Of a stretch of DNA of 64,000 nucleotides, positions 55,290 to 61,668 are shown piece by piece. The position numbers were made by a program, and so were the translations under genes. The notes beneath the pieces are model-generated. The model had not been told where the DNA came from. It made no database searches and saw only the letters and a program-made list of their open reading frames with translations. Every line of letters begins with the position of its first letter. The stretch's first letter is position 1. Origin of the DNA: JAPHSX01 sp041554195 (GTDB lineage: Bacteria > Pseudomonadota > Gammaproteobacteria > Thiohalomonadales > Thiohalomonadaceae); NCBI GenBank assembly GCA_041554195.1, contig JBFFMJ010000002.1, positions 1 to 64,000 of the forward strand, read 5' to 3'.

Positions 55290-56162
55290 ATGGAATTTGA
55301 ACGTGCGAAACCAGCGAAAAGTGCCCATGCGGGAGGGGGCGTGTCATACCTCCAAAATCCCACATCATCAGAGGCTGTTGCTGACCTCTCTGGGGGGCGC
55401 TCATCAATGAACGATACAACTGCATTTGTGCCTATGGCTGAGATTGTCAGGCAAATCAAAATGATGGAGGGACTTGGCAAGACCGGTTCGCTCTACTTGA
55501 TGACACCCTCCGGAGATGGCGGGGTGGTTGTTATGGATGGTGGTGTGGTGGTCGACGTGGTCTACAAGTCGGTACAGGGTACCGGGGCATTGCCACTTCT
55601 GCGCCGTATTACAGAGGCCAAATACTTTTTTAAGAGTGGTAATACCGACGAGGTTAAGGCCTCCGCTGCCAAGCAGACAACACTCTCCTATGGTCAGACA
55701 CTGTTCCGCATGTTTGAGCGTGACCTGGGTGAAATGCCTTCTGCCAGCGCCGCGCAGCCTGGCACGGTACCACCTCAGCCGGTAACACCCATCTCAACTA
55801 AAAAGAAGATTCTGGTGGTTGAGGACAGTCGCGTCGCCCGTATCGTGCTGTGCAAGTTCCTTAACGATCATGGCTACGATGTGCTGGAGGCGGCCAATGG
55901 ACGCTCGGCGCTGGCGCAACTGGCGCTCGAATCCCCCGACCTGGTGGTTCTCGATCTGATTCTGCCCGATATTGATGGTTACGAGATCTTCAACAACATG
56001 AAGGATGATGAGCGCACCCGCGATATTCCGGTGATCATCCTTACCTCGCGTGACTCACTGGTGGATAAGCTGCGGGGCCGGATGTCGGGTAGTGATGAAT
56101 ACGTGACCAAACCATTCAAAAATGAAATTTTGCTGAATAAGCTGAAGAAGTATCTGGAATAA
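55290..56162 (+). CDS. PATAN (DUF4388)-receiver response regulator
   Basis: 290 residues. An N-terminal linker of about 40 residues is followed by a PATAN/DUF4388 domain (about 45-120: EIVRQIKMMEGLGKTGSLYLM, GGVVVMDGGVVVDVVYKS, ALPLLRRITEAKYFF), a Pro/Ala-rich linker, and a C-terminal receiver domain (about 172-290) with VVEDSRVARIVL, phosphoacceptor in DLVVLDLILPDIDGYEIF and lysine in EYVTKPFKNE. PATAN-REC proteins such as cyanobacterial PixG/PilG-type and PatA regulate pilus-driven movement or development. First gene of the chemosensory cluster; GAGAGAGG precedes the ATG. Confidence 0.85.
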   Translation: MEFERAKPAKSAHAGGGVSYLQNPTSSEAVADLSGGRSSMNDTTAFVPMAEIVRQIKMMEGLGKTGSLYLMTPSGDGGVVVMDGGVVVDVVYKSVQGTGALPLLRRITEAKYFFKSGNTDEVKASAAKQTTLSYGQTLFRMFERDLGEMPSASAAQPGTVPPQPVTPISTKKKILVVEDSRVARIVLCKFLNDHGYDVLEAANGRSALAQLALESPDLVVLDLILPDIDGYEIFNNMKDDERTRDIPVIILTSRDSLVDKLRGRMSGSDEYVTKPFKNEILLNKLKKYLE

Positions 56163-56231
56163 CTATTTAAGTCAGTGCCGCCGCGGCATCAGCGTGCGGC
56201 ATTAATAACAGGCAAAAAAAGAAAACACAGG

Positions 56232-57278
56232 ATGAACCGAAAAAGGTTACTTATCGTTGATGATTCGCCACTGGTGCGAAAAACCATCCGGGATCTGTTT
56301 GCGGACGAAGAGTCCGTGGAGGTCGTGGGTGAGGCTGAGAACGGTATCGAGGCGCTTTACAACGTCTCTCACCTGAAGCCAGACGTGATAACCATGGATA
56401 TCAGTATGCCGGGCATGGATGGCCTGAGCGCCCTCAAACACATCATGATCAAGTCGCCCACCCCGGTGGTGATGCTCAGCAGCCTCACCAAGGAGGGCGC
56501 GGCCATTACCTTTGATGCCCTGCGTTTTGGCGCGGTCGATATCATCTCCAAGCCCTCTGCCATTGAGAATGATGGCGCGCTTGATGAGCAGGCGGCGGAC
56601 ATCCTCAGCAAGATTGAATTTGCCAGCCAGGTTGAAGTGGGGGCGATCAAGTATATTCGTCGCAAAAAGGCCGCTGAGCCAAAGCCACATACGGGCAATG
56701 GCGTGGCACAGCGCGTGGTTGCCATGGGGGCGGCAGAGGGGGGCTATGGTGCGTTGCTCAAGATCATCCCGCACCTTAAGCCGGATAGTGATACCGCCTA
56801 CCTGGTCACCCTCTACGCCGCGCCGCATCATGTCGAGGCCTTTGCCCGTTATCTCAACAGCTACGGTGAGCTGCAGGTAAAGGTGGCCGAGCACGATGAG
56901 GTGATTCGTCCCGGTATCTGCTACCTCAACTCTGGCAGAAACTACATGACCGTACACCGTTATGCCGCAGAGCCGGTGCTGCACGTAAGTCCTGCACCGT
57001 TCGCTTCACGCAAGGGCTCTATAGATATGATGTTTTTCTCCACCGCCGAGGTGATGCAGGGCAATACCTATGGTGTCGTACTGTCGGGTTGCGGTAGTGA
57101 TGGTTTTGAGGGGCTGGATGAACTGAGTCGCGTAGGCGGCAGCACTCTGGTGCAGGATCAGCACTCGGCCCTGTGTAACGGCATGATTAACGCGGCGATG
57201 GCGCGAATCGAGGTGGCTCACGTAGAGCCCGACTCGCGCATCGCCGCGGTACTGAACAATTTATTGGGGAATCGCTGA
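56232..57278 (+). CDS. CheB-like protein with degenerate catalytic site
   Basis: 349 residues from the ATG at 56232 (a GTG at 56175 would add 19 basic residues). N-terminal receiver: LLIVDDSPLVRKTI, phosphoacceptor D56 in VITMDISMPGMDG. C-terminal CheB methylesterase fold from about 160. The nucleophile motif GASTGG reads GAAEGG (A168 in place of serine), the catalytic histidine position after the next strand reads L-Y-A (Y195 in place of Q-H-M), while the third residue is kept (D290 in LSGCGSDGFEG). The protein therefore should not hydrolyse receptor methyl esters. The rest of the fold, such as HALCNGMI-type C-terminal motifs (QDQHSALCNGMINAAM), is retained, suggesting a binding or regulatory role. 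Lies between the PATAN-receiver gene and the receptor gene. Confidence 0.85.
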   Translation: MNRKRLLIVDDSPLVRKTIRDLFADEESVEVVGEAENGIEALYNVSHLKPDVITMDISMPGMDGLSALKHIMIKSPTPVVMLSSLTKEGAAITFDALRFGAVDIISKPSAIENDGALDEQAADILSKIEFASQVEVGAIKYIRRKKAAEPKPHTGNGVAQRVVAMGAAEGGYGALLKIIPHLKPDSDTAYLVTLYAAPHHVEAFARYLNSYGELQVKVAEHDEVIRPGICYLNSGRNYMTVHRYAAEPVLHVSPAPFASRKGSIDMMFFSTAEVMQGNTYGVVLSGCGSDGFEGLDELSRVGGSTLVQDQHSALCNGMINAAMARIEVAHVEPDSRIAAVLNNLLGNR

Positions 57279-57367
57279 GGCTGAGTAACAGCTTTAGCGG
57301 AAACAGTTTTTAATTGATGGATATGTCGTCTTCGGGCGGCGGTTTATAACAAGTGAGGAGCAATACA

Positions 57368-60300
57368 ATGGCAGCTCTTGTATCGTGGAAAAACATGAAG
57401 CTTCGCTCGAAGCTACTGTTTGCATTCCTGGTAGTTGGTCTGGTCCCGTTCGCTATCAACGGCTTTATGGCGATTACCCAGACCTCGGCAGCGCTGGAGG
57501 CGGCGGCAATCGACAAGCTCGATTCGATCCGGCAGCTCAAGCAGGATCAGGTCTATGCTCTTATGCAGGAGACTCAGTCTGACCTCGGGGTACTGGCAGA
57601 AACGGTAACCGCGGTAGAGCAGGAGGCCTTCCAGAAGTTGGAGGCGATTCAGAAGCTGCAGCGTAGTGACATTGAGCGCTACTTCCAGGATCGTCTCAAC
57701 CTCCTTGATGACGTGAAGCAGAACCTGCGCTACACCGTGGGCCTGCCGCTCTTCGCCAAGGCCTACCGCGAGGGGATGAACTCCGAGAACTACCGCAAGC
57801 TGAGCCGCGACCGTGAGCAGGGCTATCGCGTATTTATGGACAACTTTAATTTCCGCGACATCTTCCTCATCGACGCCGATGGCAACGTGGTCTACTCCGT
57901 GACCAAGGAGGCCGACCTCGGGGCCAACCTTAAGTCCGGTTCGCTAAAAAATTCCGGTCTCGGTCGTGCCTTTGCCCGTGCTGCCGCGGGTGAGTCGAAG
58001 GTGATTGAGGACTTTGCCTACTACGAACCCTCCAAGGACCAGGCGATGTTCTTCGCCACCCCGCTGCACGACAGCAACGGCCAGTACATGGGGGCCGCGG
58101 CGTTCCAGCTCGCGCGTGAGGGGATTAACGAAATCGCCCAGCAGCGTGCCGGCATGAAGTCCACCTTCGAGAGCTATCTTGTTGGTGCCGATGCCAGCGG
58201 CAAGACCTCACTGCGTAGTGACCGCTTCGTCAAGAAGGGCAATAATATCGGTGACGCCAAGGGTGGTGCGGGTATCAGCGCCGCCATGGAGGGCAAGTCG
58301 GGTACCGCCTTCAAGGTCGGTTCCACCGGCGTGTACGAATTCGAGGTTTACCAGCCCCTTAATATTCCCGGCCTGAAGTGGGCCATCTCCACCACCGGTT
58401 CGGTGGAGGAGGTGCTCACCCTGCAGCACGAGGGGGAGAGCGAAGACTACTTTACCAAGTACCAGAACGCCTACGGTACCTACGACGTATTCCTCATCTC
58501 GCCGGAAGGTCAGATCTTCTACACCATCAAGAAGGATGATGACTACCAGACCAACCTGGTGGACGGGCAGTGGGCAGATACCCACCTCGGTAAGCTGTTC
58601 CGCCAGGTGGCCAAGAGCAAGAAGGTCGGCCTTACCGACCTGCTGCCCTACGAGGCGGATGGCAATATCCCGGCCATCTTCGGTGCCCAGCCAATACTGG
58701 ATGATAATGGCAAGGTCGCCCTGGTGGTGGCGGTACAGCTCGCGCACGACGATATCAACGCGCTGTTGACTCGGCGTAGCGGTATGGGTGAGACCGGTGA
58801 GTCCTACCTCATCGGTTTTGATAAGTTGATGCGTACTGATGCCCGCGGCATAACAGAATCCACCATTTTGAAGAAGATGATTGATACTCGTGCATCGCAG
58901 ATGGGTGTGCAGGATACAGCGGGTACCGAGATCTATAAAACCTTTGACGGTCATACTGTGTTGGGTTCCTGGTCCCACTTGGGTTTGAACGAAACTCTGG
59001 GCACCAACTTTGACTGGGTAATCATCACCGAGCAGAACGTGGACGAGGCGCTGGCTGCGGTTGCCGCGGCCGAGCGCAACATGGCGATCCTCGCGGTCTT
59101 CATAATCGCCGGCGTTATCGCCCTGGCCTACCTGGTTGCCAGCCAGATCGCAAACCCGGTTCTCAACATGGCGAACATCGTAACCAAGATCGCTGATGAG
59201 CGTGACCTGACACTCACCGTGCCGGTAGAGAGTAATGACGAAATCGGTCACATGTCCAGCTCCCTGAATAACATGCTTAAGGTAATCCACGATGCCTTCG
59301 GCGTTGTAAGACAGGCGGCGGTCGCGGTGGATGGCAGTTCGAACGACGTGGCGGGACGCGCCTCTGCCAACCGTTCTCGTGCGCAGCAGCAGCAGCAGCG
59401 TGCGCAGGAGGCGTCACAGGTAATCGGTGAGATGGGTATGACGGCCGGTAAGGTACGGTCTGCTACCCAGGCGCAGCAGGAGGCGGCGGTGGCATCGCAG
59501 AAGCGTGTGGCGGAGCTGCTGGAGAAGATGAAACAGGTATCTGAAACCGCGCAAGCCTCGGATAAAGAGGTACACCAGACCCTGGAGCGGGTAGGTGAGA
59601 TGGGTGCCACCGGTGCCAAGGTTGTGGCCAGTGCGCAGTCGCAGGAGCAGATGGTAGGACGTGTAACCAACTCTATCGAAGAGATGGTGAAGTCGGTAAA
59701 CGACATGCAGAACGCGGTAAACCAGGCGACGGAATACGGTAAGTCGGCGCTTGCCGCGGCCGAGGAGGGTCACAACTCAGTGTCCGCCACGGTACAGGGT
59801 ATGCGTTCCATCTCCGAGTCTTCCGAGCAGATTTCTGAAATCATCGATGTAATCACCGAGATTGCCGAGCAGACCAACCTCCTCGCCCTTAACGCGGCGG
59901 TAGAGGCGGCCCGTGCCGGTGCGCACGGTAAGGGTTTTGCGGTGGTTGCGGACGAGGTAGGTAAACTGGCGCAACGTTCATCCGAGGCGGCGAAAGAGAT
60001 CACCCAGTTGATCAAGGACTCCAGCTCCGGCGTTGCCGAGGGTGTGCGACTGTCCGATATGTCACAGCAGGCACTGCAAAAGATTGACGAAGGTGGTCGC
60101 GTAAACATGCAGGCCATCGAGGCTATCTCCAAGTCGGCGCAGGGCCTGAACGATGCGACACAACAGGTACAGAACCTCATCGAAGAGCTGAACGTGGTGG
60201 CCCGAGAAATCGGGGGGATGGCGGGTGAGCAGGGTACTCGTCGTGCCGCGGCACAGGAGGCGCTTGACCTGGTGGTAGATTACTCCAAGTCGATTGCCGA

Positions 60301-60556
60301 GCTGGTTACCGAGGCGAGTGAGAGCGTACAGGACATTAACTCGCAGATGGAGGGCGTGGTAGAACGCTCCAACGAGATGAACAGCATGACCAGAGAGCAG
60401 GCGCAACGTTCGCAGCAGGTGTCCGCGATCTCCGCTGAGACAGCGGAAGCCGCTGAGCAGACTGTGGAAGGTGCCGGTGTGGTTGTAGGTGTAACCGAGG
60501 ATTTGCAGAAGCAGTCCAAGAACCTTACTGAACAGGTACAGCAGTTCAAGATCTAA
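57368..60556 (+). CDS. Methyl-accepting chemotaxis protein with duplicated sensing units
   Basis: 1062 residues from the ATG at 57368. Membrane helix 1 about 15-37, a very long periplasmic part (about 38-570), membrane helix 2 about 571-592, HAMP to about 645, then the cytoplasmic coiled coil with hairpin tip near 834-851 (EQTNLLALNAAVEAARAG). The periplasmic part holds two similar units: DIFLIDADGNVVYSVTKEADLGANL...YMGAAAFQL and DVFLISPEGQIFYTIKKDDDYQTNL...VALVVAVQL, each followed by a helix with an RAGM/RSGM-type loop, as in tandem Cache-type sensors. There is no C-terminal CheR/CheB docking pentapeptide (it ends QQFKI). Next to CheB-like, CheW, CheY and CheA genes. Confidence 0.93.
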   Translation: MAALVSWKNMKLRSKLLFAFLVVGLVPFAINGFMAITQTSAALEAAAIDKLDSIRQLKQDQVYALMQETQSDLGVLAETVTAVEQEAFQKLEAIQKLQRSDIERYFQDRLNLLDDVKQNLRYTVGLPLFAKAYREGMNSENYRKLSRDREQGYRVFMDNFNFRDIFLIDADGNVVYSVTKEADLGANLKSGSLKNSGLGRAFARAAAGESKVIEDFAYYEPSKDQAMFFATPLHDSNGQYMGAAAFQLAREGINEIAQQRAGMKSTFESYLVGADASGKTSLRSDRFVKKGNNIGDAKGGAGISAAMEGKSGTAFKVGSTGVYEFEVYQPLNIPGLKWAISTTGSVEEVLTLQHEGESEDYFTKYQNAYGTYDVFLISPEGQIFYTIKKDDDYQTNLVDGQWADTHLGKLFRQVAKSKKVGLTDLLPYEADGNIPAIFGAQPILDDNGKVALVVAVQLAHDDINALLTRRSGMGETGESYLIGFDKLMRTDARGITESTILKKMIDTRASQMGVQDTAGTEIYKTFDGHTVLGSWSHLGLNETLGTNFDWVIITEQNVDEALAAVAAAERNMAILAVFIIAGVIALAYLVASQIANPVLNMANIVTKIADERDLTLTVPVESNDEIGHMSSSLNNMLKVIHDAFGVVRQAAVAVDGSSNDVAGRASANRSRAQQQQQRAQEASQVIGEMGMTAGKVRSATQAQQEAAVASQKRVAELLEKMKQVSETAQASDKEVHQTLERVGEMGATGAKVVASAQSQEQMVGRVTNSIEEMVKSVNDMQNAVNQATEYGKSALAAAEEGHNSVSATVQGMRSISESSEQISEIIDVITEIAEQTNLLALNAAVEAARAGAHGKGFAVVADEVGKLAQRSSEAAKEITQLIKDSSSGVAEGVRLSDMSQQALQKIDEGGRVNMQAIEAISKSAQGLNDATQQVQNLIEELNVVAREIGGMAGEQGTRRAAAQEALDLVVDYSKSIAELVTEASESVQDINSQMEGVVERSNEMNSMTREQAQRSQQVSAISAETAEAAEQTVEGAGVVVGVTEDLQKQSKNLTEQVQQFKI

Positions 60557-60659
60557 ACCGCTTGCCACATCGTGCTATGTGGCCTGTTGGGTAGTGAATA
60601 ACAGGCGCATGGCATGGCAATAGGTTCATCGACTGTACCTTTATTCAGGGGAAAGAGTT

Positions 60660-61202
60660 ATGGCGGAAAGAGTAGGATTTGACAAGACGGAAGACGATGA
60701 AGACGAGGGGATGTTGCAGCTTGTTGGCTTCGATATAGCTGATGAGCAATTTGGTGTCGACATCCTCATGGTTCAGGAGATCATTCGTTCCGCAAAGGTT
60801 ACTGCAGTGCCCAACTCACCGGAGTTTGTCGAGGGGGTAATCAACCTGCGCGGCAATATTATCCCGGTGGTAGACCTGCGCAAGCGTCTCTACCTTTACA
60901 ATGAGGGATCAGAGAGTAAGCGTTCGTGGATTCTCATCCTGAATATTAGTGATCGTGTGGTGGGCTTTATCGTCGACCAGGTAACACACGTGATCAAATT
61001 GCCCGAGACCAGTGTACAACCGCCACCGGATATCGTGATCTCCGGTCTGGAAAGTCAGTACATTCAGGGGGTTTGTGAGATGGATAATAACCTGTTGGTC
61101 ATTCTGAATTTCTCGCGCGTTCTGTTTAGCGATGAATACAATATGCTGGGTGATCTTGAACACGAAGAGATCATTCTCGATGAAGAGATGATGGTTGATT
61201 AA
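60660..61202 (+). CDS. cheW: Chemotaxis coupling protein CheW
   Basis: 180 residues, AGGGGAAAGAG before the ATG. Double SH3-like CheW fold linking receptor and kinase: LQLVGFDIADEQFGVDILMVQEII, PNSPEFVEGVINLRGNIIPVVDLRKRL, VGFIVDQVTHVIKLP, YIQGVCEMDNNLLVILNFSRVL. Short acidic extensions at both ends (N-terminal KTEDDEDEG, C-terminal LEHEEIILDEEMM). Confidence 0.95.
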   Translation: MAERVGFDKTEDDEDEGMLQLVGFDIADEQFGVDILMVQEIIRSAKVTAVPNSPEFVEGVINLRGNIIPVVDLRKRLYLYNEGSESKRSWILILNISDRVVGFIVDQVTHVIKLPETSVQPPPDIVISGLESQYIQGVCEMDNNLLVILNFSRVLFSDEYNMLGDLEHEEIILDEEMMVD

Positions 61203-61225
61203 CCAACCGCCAGAGTGGGTAACTA

Positions 61226-61573
61226 ATGGGTAAAAACGTTCTAATAGTCGAAGACTCTGCGATGATGCGTAAGATCATCACCAAGGAGTTGGTCAATGCG
61301 GGCCATACTATCGTTGGTGAGGCCAGCGATGGTGCCGGGGCGATAGAAATGTATCAAAGTCTCAGGCCCGATGTTGTCACTATGGACATCACGATGCGTG
61401 GCATGGATGGCTTTACCGCGGCGCAGGAGATCCTCGCTCTCGACCCGGATGCCAAGATCCTCATCCTCTCCAATCTCAATGAAGATAAGTACCGGGACAA
61501 GGCCGAAAAACTGGGCGTCATTGGCCTGGTGAATAAACATAAATCAAGTGAGATCCTTGATCTCATCGAATGA
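61226..61573 (+). CDS. cheY: CheY-type single-domain response regulator
   Basis: 115 residues, one receiver domain: VLIVEDSAMMRKIITKEL, phosphoacceptor in VVTMDITMRGMDGFTA, signalling Ser in LILSNLNED and the conserved lysine in LVNKHKSSEI; the usual proline after that lysine is absent. Slightly shorter than E. coli CheY (129). 23 bases after cheW. Confidence 0.92.
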   Translation: MGKNVLIVEDSAMMRKIITKELVNAGHTIVGEASDGAGAIEMYQSLRPDVVTMDITMRGMDGFTAAQEILALDPDAKILILSNLNEDKYRDKAEKLGVIGLVNKHKSSEILDLIE

Positions 61574-61604
61574 TCGTTCTGCCAATAGTGTCTACCTGCG
61601 GGTA

Positions 61605-61635
61605 TGCACTGTGTGGCTTAGCGGACGACAGTGCA
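61605..61635. repeat. 8-bp inverted repeat between cheY and cheA
   Basis: TGCACTGT (61605-61612) and ACAGTGCA (61628-61635), 15 bases apart, in the 95-base gap. Could be a weak hairpin or an operator; no T-run follows. Confidence 0.45.
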
Positions 61636-61668
61636 CAATGGAACCCTTGGTCATGTTAGGGAATGGTT

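Noticed and set aside
58208..59290. Open frame of 360 codons on the - strand inside the receptor gene
   Set aside because: Antisense shadow of the receptor; no start site or family signal.
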